A DNA stretch of 21,545 bases, from assembly GCA_964447015.1 (NCBI GenBank), contig CAYUQU010000058.1, positions 1 to 21,545 of the forward strand, given 5' to 3'. Under the pieces are notes generated by a model that was given only the letters and a program-made list of their open reading frames with translations, was not told where the DNA came from and ran no database searches. This document shows positions 15,388 through 21,545 of the stretch, piece after piece. Position 1 is the first letter of the stretch. Every line of letters begins with the position of its first letter. The position numbers and the translations under genes were made by a program. Source of the stretch: Wandonia sp964447015. Its GTDB lineage: Bacteria > Bacteroidota > Bacteroidia > Flavobacteriales_D > Crocinitomicaceae.

Positions 15388-16479
15388 ATGCAACTGTGGA
15401 ATACTTATAGCAAAGAGGAATTGTTGGTTCAGTTACGCGAAAAGGGAGTCAAATTAGTGACTATCTCTTTTTATCAGTATGCATCAATTCCCAATCCAAC
15501 TTTATTTAGAAATCACCTTTTTCTGACGTGGAATCGTCTAGGTGTTTTAGGTCGAACTTATGTAGCGAAAGAGGGTATTAATGCCCAAATAGCCGTTCCA
15601 ACCGAATCGTTAGAGGAATTTCGAAAAGAACTGGACAACATTGCCTTTTTGAAAAATATTCGATTGAATATAGCAGTTGAAGAATCGGCAGAATTTTCAT
15701 TTTTGAAATTGAAAATCAAAGTGCGTGATAAAATTCTAGCTGATGGTTTGAATGATGAAACGTTTGATGTGCGTAACAAGGGGAAACACCTTTCTGCAGA
15801 AGAGTTTAATCAACTTACAGATGATCCAGATACAATTTTAATTGATTTTAGAAACCATTACGAAAGTGAAGTTGGACACTTTAAAGGTGCGATTACTCCA
15901 GATGTGGATACGTTTCGCGACTCACTTCCTGAAATTGAAGAAACAATTTTAAAAGGAAACGAAGATAAAAATATTGTCATGTATTGTACAGGTGGAATTC
16001 GCTGCGAAAAGGCGAGTGCATGGTACAAACACCGTGGATTTAAGAATGTGCACCAATTGGAGGGCGGAATTATTAAATACGCTAGAGATTGCCAAGAAAA
16101 GGGAATTGAAAACAAGTTTATAGGAAAGAATTTTGTTTTTGATGAGCGACGCGGTGAGCGAATTAGTGATGATGTAATTGCAGTTTGCCACCAGTGTGGT
16201 GACCCATGTGATGTGCATACAAATTGCGCAAATGATGCATGTCATCTGTTGTTTATTCAGTGTGAAAACTGTAAAACTGAGCTTGGTGGCTGTTGTTCTA
16301 CTGAATGTCATGAAATGACTTTGTTGCCTGCGGAAGAACAAAAATTAATTCGAAAAGGACTTCAAAACAGCAACAAGATTTTCAAAAAAGGACGTTCAGA
16401 AGTATTGAAATTTAAAGTTTCTCGTGAAAAACCACTATCTTTCCCCCAAGCAATAAAAAACGAACGAAGTGATTCTTGA
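15388..16479 (+). CDS. trhO: tRNA uridine 34 hydroxylase TrhO (rhodanese-domain protein)
   Basis: TrhO (YceA/UPF0176) uses oxygen to hydroxylate U34 of certain tRNAs to ho5U, an alternative to the prephenate-dependent TrhP route. The 363-residue protein has an N-terminal acylphosphatase-like domain (about 20-115, with YVAKEGINAQIAVP). Next comes a rhodanese domain (about 135-235) whose active-site loop YCTGGIRCEKAS holds Cys200, with a second cysteine at 206. The C-terminal region is cysteine-rich (Cys267, 270, 274, 280, 285, 292, 295, 302, 303, 307) and probably binds zinc. The length and order match the family. The next gene, lgt, begins 11 bases before its stop, so they form a tight two-gene unit. 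Confidence 0.93.
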   Translation: MQLWNTYSKEELLVQLREKGVKLVTISFYQYASIPNPTLFRNHLFLTWNRLGVLGRTYVAKEGINAQIAVPTESLEEFRKELDNIAFLKNIRLNIAVEESAEFSFLKLKIKVRDKILADGLNDETFDVRNKGKHLSAEEFNQLTDDPDTILIDFRNHYESEVGHFKGAITPDVDTFRDSLPEIEETILKGNEDKNIVMYCTGGIRCEKASAWYKHRGFKNVHQLEGGIIKYARDCQEKGIENKFIGKNFVFDERRGERISDDVIAVCHQCGDPCDVHTNCANDACHLLFIQCENCKTELGGCCSTECHEMTLLPAEEQKLIRKGLQNSNKIFKKGRSEVLKFKVSREKPLSFPQAIKNERSDS

Positions 16480-17284
16480 TATAGTATGGAACGTCAGTCC
16501 TGAACTGATTGAAGGGTGGAAAACACCAAATAAATACGGACTTTTATTTGTCTCTGGATTGATAATAGGTTATTTTGTCATTCAGCGTATGTTCAAAAAA
16601 GAAGGAGTTCCAGAAAAAGAATTGGACAAGCTTTTGATTTACATGGTGCTGGCAACAGTTATTGGTGCGCGATTAGGGCATGTGTTCTTTTACGATTGGG
16701 CTTACTATAAGGATAATTTGTTGTCGATTTTCAAAGTATGGGAAGGTGGATTAGCCAGCCATGGTGCCGCTATTGCTATATTATTATCACTTTGGTTTTA
16801 TTCCGTTAAAGTATCGAAAAAGCCGATGCTGTGGATTTTAGACAGAGTTTCAGCTCCAATTTTAGTTGCAGCATGTTTTATTCGCCTTGGGAATTTGATG
16901 AATTCTGAAATAGTAGGAATCCCTACAGATTTACCTTGGGCATTTAGTTTTCCGAATTATTTTGATGATGCGACAGGACAATTTGATCCAACACCACGTC
17001 ATCCAGCTCAATTATACGAAGCACTTTCGTATTTAGTACTTTTCGTTACTCTTTATTGGATGTACTGGAAAACTAAAGCTAAAGAAAAGCTAGGACTGAT
17101 ATTTGGTGTCTTTATGATTGGTTTGTGGGGCATGCGCTTCCTTATCGAATATATCAAAGAGGGGCAAACTGCTCGCGATTTTGAAAATGCGATTAATACA
17201 GGTCAAATGCTTAGCATTCCCTTATTCCTTGTAGGTGTATTCCTTGTAATACGTGCTTTGCGAATGAAACCAAAAGAAGTTTAA
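16469..17284 (+). CDS. lgt: Prolipoprotein diacylglyceryl transferase
   Basis: Lgt moves diacylglycerol from phosphatidylglycerol to the lipobox cysteine of prolipoproteins in the inner membrane. The 271-residue protein has about seven hydrophobic segments. Key motifs are GARLGH, GGLASHGAAIAI with the essential His98, the signature IRLGNLMNSEIVG with Arg139, Asn142 and Glu147, RHPAQLYEA (177-185), and the C-terminal RFLIEYIKEGQ. The start is GTG, inside the end of trhO (11-base overlap). No ATG in this frame fits as well. It ends only six bases before the convergent mtaB stop. The lipoprotein encoded at 13077-14189 is a likely substrate. Confidence 0.94.
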   Translation: MILDIVWNVSPELIEGWKTPNKYGLLFVSGLIIGYFVIQRMFKKEGVPEKELDKLLIYMVLATVIGARLGHVFFYDWAYYKDNLLSIFKVWEGGLASHGAAIAILLSLWFYSVKVSKKPMLWILDRVSAPILVAACFIRLGNLMNSEIVGIPTDLPWAFSFPNYFDDATGQFDPTPRHPAQLYEALSYLVLFVTLYWMYWKTKAKEKLGLIFGVFMIGLWGMRFLIEYIKEGQTARDFENAINTGQMLSIPLFLVGVFLVIRALRMKPKEV

Positions 17285-17290
17285 TCTATA

Positions 17291-18595
17291 TTATCCAAGC
17301 ATTTCAATCTTCATTACCCCATCTCTATCAATTTCGGTAAGAGAAACATTGATGAAGGTATTCGCTAGTTCAGGATTGTAAGGTATTTTAACCTTGACGT
17401 AGTTTTCAGTAAACCCGTGCATGTACCCAAATTCTTCTTCTCCTTCAACGAGAACAGTTCCTTTGTCTCCCACTACAGATTCGTAAAAAGCACGTTTCTT
17501 TTTGTCTGAGAGAATGTGGAGCATCTTGCTGCGTTCTTTTCTCTTGTCCATTGGTACGACTTCACCTAGTTTAACAGCAGTTGTGTTAGCTCGCTCAGAA
17601 TAAGTGAATACGTGTAAATACGAAATGTCTAAGTCATTTAGAAAATTGTAAGTTTCCATAAAGTCTTCTTCCGTTTCGCCTGGAAAACCAACAATGACAT
17701 CGACACCAATACACGTTTTTGGATTTAATTCCTTGATTTTCGCTACACGATCAGCGTACAACTCACGCTCATACTTTCTACGCATAGCCTTGAGTAATTT
17801 GTTAGATCCCGATTGAAGTGGAACGTGAAAATGTGGTACAAAACGTTCAGATTTTGTCAAGCAAAAGTCGATAATCTCATTGCTCAACAAATTTGGCTCA
17901 ATAGACGAAATCCGAAAGCGGTTAATACCCTCCACTTTGTCCAATTCTTGCACCAGTTTATAAAAGTTGTACTCACTTCCTTGACCGAAATCTCCGATGT
18001 TTACTCCAGTTAAAACAACTTCCTTAATATCTGTATCGGCAATTTTCATTGCTTCGCCAATAGTCTCTTCTATAGTGGCGTTACGACTTTTACCACGTGC
18101 TAGAGGGATGGTACAAAAAGTACAAAAATAATCACAACCGTCCTGAATTTTCAAGAAACTGCGGGTGCGGTCGCCGTATGAAAATGAGGGGACAAATTCT
18201 TTAGTCTCTTTAATATTTTGATACGAAACCTGAGCTGATTCTTTCTTCTCTAAAGATTCAAGATGCTCGAGTACATTGAATTTTTCGTTGGCTCCAAGGA
18301 CTAAGTCTACTCCCGGAATTCTACCAATTTCTTCAGGTTTCAATTGTGCATAGCATCCCACGACAATCACAAATGTGTTTGGATTGTTTTTCATCACTTT
18401 TTTGACAAGTTGCTTGCACTTTTTGTCTGCATTTTCTGTCACAGAGCATGTGTTAAGTACAAAAATGTCAGGTTGCTCATTCATGTCAACCTTCGCAAAT
18501 CCCGCATCTTCAAAAAGACGTGAAATGGTTGATGTTTCAGAAAAATTCAACTTGCAACCAAGTGTGTAGAATGCTACTTTTTTGTATTGAATCAT
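17291..18595 (-). CDS. mtaB: tRNA (N6-L-threonylcarbamoyladenosine(37)-C2)-methylthiotransferase MtaB
   Basis: MtaB is a radical-SAM enzyme that converts t6A37 to ms2t6A37 in tRNAs. I chose ATG 18595 (434 aa, MIQYKKVAFYTLGCKLN). The open frame extends 27 codons upstream, but those residues do not fit the family. The N-terminal MTTase domain carries the three cluster cysteines Cys14 (TLGCKLN), Cys50 (NTCSVTE) and Cys81 (VGCYAQ). The radical-SAM CxxxCxxC motif is Cys154-Cys158-Cys161 (DGCDYFCTFC), and a TRAM domain closes the protein (about 375-434). The CKLN form and the cysteine layout favour MtaB over MiaB or RimO. It is convergent with lgt. Its promoter box is ten bases from the ATG. Confidence 0.93.
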   Translation of the reverse strand: MIQYKKVAFYTLGCKLNFSETSTISRLFEDAGFAKVDMNEQPDIFVLNTCSVTENADKKCKQLVKKVMKNNPNTFVIVVGCYAQLKPEEIGRIPGVDLVLGANEKFNVLEHLESLEKKESAQVSYQNIKETKEFVPSFSYGDRTRSFLKIQDGCDYFCTFCTIPLARGKSRNATIEETIGEAMKIADTDIKEVVLTGVNIGDFGQGSEYNFYKLVQELDKVEGINRFRISSIEPNLLSNEIIDFCLTKSERFVPHFHVPLQSGSNKLLKAMRRKYERELYADRVAKIKELNPKTCIGVDVIVGFPGETEEDFMETYNFLNDLDISYLHVFTYSERANTTAVKLGEVVPMDKRKERSKMLHILSDKKKRAFYESVVGDKGTVLVEGEEEFGYMHGFTENYVKVKIPYNPELANTFINVSLTEIDRDGVMKIEMLG

Positions 18596-18604
18596 AATTG
18601 AGTG

Positions 18605-18612
18605 CAAATTTA
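18605..18612 (-). promoter_or_regulatory. -7 promoter box just before mtaB
   Basis: On the reverse strand TAAATTTG matches TANNTTTG exactly and ends nine bases before the ATG at 18595. Transcription would start within about five bases of the ATG. No -33 TTTG is visible at the ideal distance. Confidence 0.45.
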
Positions 18613-18712
18613 CGCCATTTTTTTTAACCTCCACTACAATAATGTGAATTACAAAACCCAAACTGCTAATCTCCAAAAATTTATATATTTACGCACTAAA
18701 AATAGACTGATT

Positions 18713-20011
18713 ATGAGTTTTGTAAATAAGTTATTGTCAAGCTTTTTACTTTTAAATATTTCTTTGGTAACCGCTCAAACATGGGAACCTGAAAGACTAA
18801 ATTATTGTTTTAAAGGTGAAAAATTCTCTATTGGCACTTTTTGTGAAGACTGTTTAAACTATCAATGTGGTTATTTTATTGTGAGTAACGAAAATCCTGA
18901 TACGGAGTTTCATCATATTGAAGACTATGAGTTCTTTTCTGACGATTTGAATTTATTGGATGTAGTTATTGTTAAGCAAAAAAACACAATGTATGATCCA
19001 AGCCAATATTTTAGTTTGAGATACGAAAAAGGTGTTTTTGATCTTGTTACTGGCGAAATGATTATACCAATGGCTGAGCATTCGATTCAATACAATAAGA
19101 AAGATGAAATTTTTGTAGTGAACAGTAAAAACGTTGGTTCTCTTTATGATAGAAGCGGTAAAAAGCTTGAATTGAAACAGCATCATAATATTGGATTTGG
19201 ACCTATGGGATATTTTTATGTTAGTTGGAGTACAGATCAAGCAATCATCTTCGATAAAAATGAAAATGAGGTGTTGAATTTTGGAGAATATTACATTTAT
19301 CACATGATAGGTGATGATGCTTTTTTATTGTATGAAGACACTAAGGGAATCAAAATAACCAATAAGAATGGCGATGAACTCTACAAATACAAATGTGGAT
19401 ATAAAGGTGATTATGCTTATAATATTGATTACAATAACAATTCTTGGTTTTATTTGTCAGGTGGTTGTGGATATGATGACGATGTGTATACCCTCTTTCA
19501 AGATAAAAAAGGTAAATGGATTGATCCTATCAAAAAATTTAATGAAACAAACTATGTTTCATATGCTGCAAAATTGACTAAAGGATATCAAATCGAAAGT
19601 ATTAAAGAAAATGAACCAGCAATATATGTAATAGCAGGAGTTGAAGATGAAAATTATGATTACACAGAGTCTGGATATATTCTGACAATCAATGGTGAAA
19701 TTCTTTATAAATTAGAAGATACTCCTAGAATTATTGACTGCAAAATTGATGAGCATTTTATCTATACGTTCACAGAGAGTGGTAACCAATGTATCGTGTA
19801 CGATAAATCAGGGCGCAACATTACCCCGTTCGAAGGAAACATTGTTGTTTCTTTAAAAGATCAAATTGGAGAATCTGATTATGCTGTTTTTGCTAATCCT
19901 TCTTGGTACAAAACATACATTGTACATATTCCTACCAAAAAAGTAGTCACTTTAGATGAGGTAGTTTTCAGTTTCAGTTCTGTTGGTGATATTGAGGTGT
20001 TGTTCAAGTAG
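18713..20011 (+). CDS. Secreted protein of unknown function, beta-rich, WG/propeller-like
   Basis: From the chosen ATG (18713) this is 432 residues with a signal peptide (KLLSSFLLLNISLVTAQ, cleavage near residue 22). The frame is open back to 18602, but that part lacks a signal and is not expected to be coding. A cysteine group follows the signal (Cys32, 44, 47, 52, in GTFCEDCLNYQC) and could form disulfides. The rest consists of repeated short beta units ending in D-K-x-G or D-x-S-G-(K/R) turns (YDRSGKK, FDKNENE, TNKNGDE, YDKSGRN), as in WG-repeat or beta-propeller proteins. I do not recognise the family and assign no function. There is no T9SS tail. A near-match promoter box, TATATTTA, lies at 18684-18691. 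Confidence 0.7.
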   Translation: MSFVNKLLSSFLLLNISLVTAQTWEPERLNYCFKGEKFSIGTFCEDCLNYQCGYFIVSNENPDTEFHHIEDYEFFSDDLNLLDVVIVKQKNTMYDPSQYFSLRYEKGVFDLVTGEMIIPMAEHSIQYNKKDEIFVVNSKNVGSLYDRSGKKLELKQHHNIGFGPMGYFYVSWSTDQAIIFDKNENEVLNFGEYYIYHMIGDDAFLLYEDTKGIKITNKNGDELYKYKCGYKGDYAYNIDYNNNSWFYLSGGCGYDDDVYTLFQDKKGKWIDPIKKFNETNYVSYAAKLTKGYQIESIKENEPAIYVIAGVEDENYDYTESGYILTINGEILYKLEDTPRIIDCKIDEHFIYTFTESGNQCIVYDKSGRNITPFEGNIVVSLKDQIGESDYAVFANPSWYKTYIVHIPTKKVVTLDEVVFSFSSVGDIEVLFK

Positions 20012-20079
20012 AATTGAAGATTTATGTATGTAGAGTCGGAAGTTTTCAGTGAATCTGAAATCAAAAAACTACGCTCACT

Positions 20080-20158
20080 AATTTCAAATTTCAAACTTCG
20101 AATCTGTAACCACCCCACAGATTAATCTGCTATTTACAATCTGCAATCTGCAATTCTC
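20080..20158 (+). repeat. Degenerate heptanucleotide tandem repeats upstream of mnmE
   Basis: Two runs of 7-base units are present. At 20080-20107 there are AATTTCA, AATTTCA, AACTTCG and AATCTGT. At 20124-20158 there are AATCTGC, TATTTAC, AATCTGC, AATCTGC and AATTCTC. The second run ends two bases before the mnmE promoter box. The units look like slippage products of one AA-starting heptamer. No coding role is seen. Confidence 0.6.
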
Positions 20159-20160
20159 CT

Positions 20161-20168
20161 TATCTTTG
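20161..20168 (+). promoter_or_regulatory. -7 promoter box at the mnmE start codon
   Basis: TATCTTTG matches TANNTTTG exactly and ends four bases before the mnmE ATG (20173). Transcription would start at or very near the A of the ATG, which predicts a leaderless mRNA. Confidence 0.55.
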
Positions 20169-20172
20169 CCCC

Positions 20173-21545
20173 ATGAATTTTGGAGAACACGCCGATACAA
20201 TTTGCGCACTGTCAACCGCGAACGGAATGGGAGCGATTGCAGTGATTAGGGTGTCAGGTCCTGAAGCATTGGAAATCACTTCACGCATTTTCAGTAAAGA
20301 TCTTACTGATAAAACGTCACATACTGCACATTTCGGTTACATCAAATCAACTGAAGGGACAGTAATCGACGAAGTTCTCGTGACTATACTCCAAAAAGGA
20401 AAATCATTTACTGGAGATGCAACAACAGAAATTGCTTGCCACGGCTCGGTGTATATTCAGCAACAAATCCTCCAACTTTTACTCGAAACGGGTTGTCGTA
20501 TGGCAGATCCAGGGGAATTCACCATGCGTGCCTATATGAACGGTAAAATGGACTTGGCCCAAGCTGAAGCAATTGCCGATTTGATAGCTTCGCGTTCTTC
20601 TATGGCTCATTCATTGGCAATGAAACAAATGCGGGGTGGTTTCAGCCGTGAACTTTCTCACTTGCGCGATCAACTCATTCAATTTGCGTCGCTAATCGAA
20701 CTTGAACTTGATTTTTCTGAGGAAGATGTCGAATTTGCCGACCGTACACAGCTAAATAATTTGGTAGTCGAAATCATTAATGTGGTTTCTCGATTAAAGG
20801 AATCTTTTTCAACAGGAAATGTAATTAAAAATGGAGTGCCTGTGGCCATAGTTGGTTCGCCCAACGTGGGGAAAAGCACCTTGCTAAATGTACTTTTGAA
20901 TGAAGAGCGTGCCATCGTTTCAGAAATTGCAGGAACCACTCGCGATGTGATTGAAGATGAAATTGTGGTGGACGGAATCAGCTATCGTTTTATCGACACA
21001 GCAGGACTTCGTGAAACGGAAGATGTGGTGGAAAGTATGGGGATTGAACGTTCTTACCAAAAAGCCAAAGAAGCGCATATCGTACTTTATTTGTTAGATG
21101 AACGCAATACCAATAAATCAAAAACCTTAGAAGAATTAAACACTTTTCAATCGGTATATCTCAAAGAAGATCAGCAATTGATTGTGATTGTGAACAAACG
21201 CGACTTATTACAAGCTGAGTTTGACTTTTTAAGTGAGTTTAATCCCATCTTCATTTCAGCCAAAGAACGCGTGAATATTGATGAATTATTGACTCGCTTG
21301 CGTGCTTCTATTGATTTAGCGGGAATAGGGGAGGAAGATGTAATTGTAACTAACTCACGCCACTTTGATGCGCTTCAAAAAGCACACACGGACCTGCTGA
21401 AAGTATTGGAAGGACTCAATACTGGTATCACAGGTGATTTTATTGCTATGGATATCCGTCAGGCCATTCAGCACCTCGGTTCGATTACTGGTGAAATCTC
21501 AACTGAGGACTTGTTGGGTTCTATATTTAGCAAGTTTTGTATCGG
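20173..21545 (+). CDS. mnmE: tRNA modification GTPase MnmE (3' end cut by window)
   Basis: MnmE, with MnmG, installs carboxymethylaminomethyl or aminomethyl groups on U34 of tRNAs. The frame runs open from ATG 20173 to the window end (457 full codons). The N-terminal folate-binding domain spans about 1-120 and includes IAVIRVSGP, ADPGEFTMRAYMNGKMDL and QAEAIADLI. The GTPase domain has G1 GSPNVGKS (228-235), G2 AGTTRD (253-258), G3 DTAG (275-278) and G4 NKRD (341-344). The C-terminal helices end in LLGSIFSKFCIG, with the essential cysteine at 455. Family members usually end FCIGK, so probably only one codon and the stop are missing. SFTGDATTEIACHG (78-91) departs from the more usual YTGEDVVEISCHG form. 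The promoter box lies right at the ATG. Confidence 0.95.
   Translation, partial: MNFGEHADTICALSTANGMGAIAVIRVSGPEALEITSRIFSKDLTDKTSHTAHFGYIKSTEGTVIDEVLVTILQKGKSFTGDATTEIACHGSVYIQQQILQLLLETGCRMADPGEFTMRAYMNGKMDLAQAEAIADLIASRSSMAHSLAMKQMRGGFSRELSHLRDQLIQFASLIELELDFSEEDVEFADRTQLNNLVVEIINVVSRLKESFSTGNVIKNGVPVAIVGSPNVGKSTLLNVLLNEERAIVSEIAGTTRDVIEDEIVVDGISYRFIDTAGLRETEDVVESMGIERSYQKAKEAHIVLYLLDERNTNKSKTLEELNTFQSVYLKEDQQLIVIVNKRDLLQAEFDFLSEFNPIFISAKERVNIDELLTRLRASIDLAGIGEEDVIVTNSRHFDALQKAHTDLLKVLEGLNTGITGDFIAMDIRQAIQHLGSITGEISTEDLLGSIFSKFCI

Noticed and set aside
18596..18712. Overlapping upstream extensions of mtaB (to 18676) and of the secreted protein (from 18602)
   Set aside because: The two extensions run across each other on opposite strands. 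The mtaB family start fits 18595, and the signal peptide of the other protein starts at 18713.
1..21545. CRISPR arrays, tRNA or rRNA genes, insertion sequences, toxin-antitoxin or phage-defence genes
   Set aside because: Looked for on both strands. No spaced identical repeats, cloverleaf-like sequences, transposases or defence-type domains were seen.

Overview
The window looks like a chromosomal stretch from a Bacteroidota bacterium, most likely of the order Flavobacteriales. The evidence is low G+C content, start codons preceded by A/T-rich leaders instead of Shine-Dalgarno sites, promoter boxes of the Bacteroidota type (TANNTTTG), a short primary sigma factor (289 aa, no region 1.1), a secreted esterase with a type IX secretion (T9SS) C-terminal signal, and many small outer-membrane beta-barrel proteins. 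No tRNA, rRNA, insertion sequence, phage gene or CRISPR array was seen. Coding density is high and no gap exceeds 300 bases.

Layout: (1) 1-1221, the tail of an enoyl-CoA hydratase followed by a 3-hydroxyacyl-CoA dehydrogenase (acyl-CoA beta-oxidation or phenylacetate-type steps). (2) 1257-2854, reverse strand: an outer-membrane barrel protein followed by an LpxL/HtrB-type lipid A acyltransferase. (3) 2972-4093, a secreted LpqC/PHB-depolymerase-type esterase with a T9SS tail. (4) 4253-5497, ornithine aminotransferase with its own promoter, a leader hairpin and a strong terminator. (5) 5559-7534, reverse strand: a barrel protein translationally coupled to Kdo transferase (waaA). (6) 7621-9475, APS kinase (cysC) and two overlapping barrel-protein genes. 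(7) 9557-10426, the primary sigma factor rpoD. (8) 10487-12970, primosomal helicase priA on the reverse strand. (9) 13077-14793, reverse strand: an NlpC/P60 hydrolase and a large lipoprotein. (10) 14855-15211, a MerR-type regulator. (11) 15388-17284, trhO overlapping lgt. (12) 17291-18595, mtaB on the reverse strand. (13) 18713-20011, a secreted protein of unknown function. (14) 20173 to the window end, mnmE, which lacks only its last few bases.

Two themes recur. The first is envelope building: lipid A acylation, Kdo addition, lipoprotein lipidation (Lgt), a cell-wall hydrolase and several barrel proteins. Twice, a barrel-protein gene sits directly upstream of an LPS enzyme. The second is tRNA modification: trhO (U34 hydroxylation), mtaB (ms2t6A37) and mnmE (U34 cmnm5) lie within about 6 kb. 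Regulatory sequence of note includes several exact TANNTTTG boxes placed almost at the start codon, an ECF-like promoter in front of rpoD, and a hairpin plus a possible 12-codon leader peptide in front of rocD. I did not see a clearly new multi-gene system. Most of the window is ordinary housekeeping sequence, and the most interesting points are regulatory or concern gene pairing.
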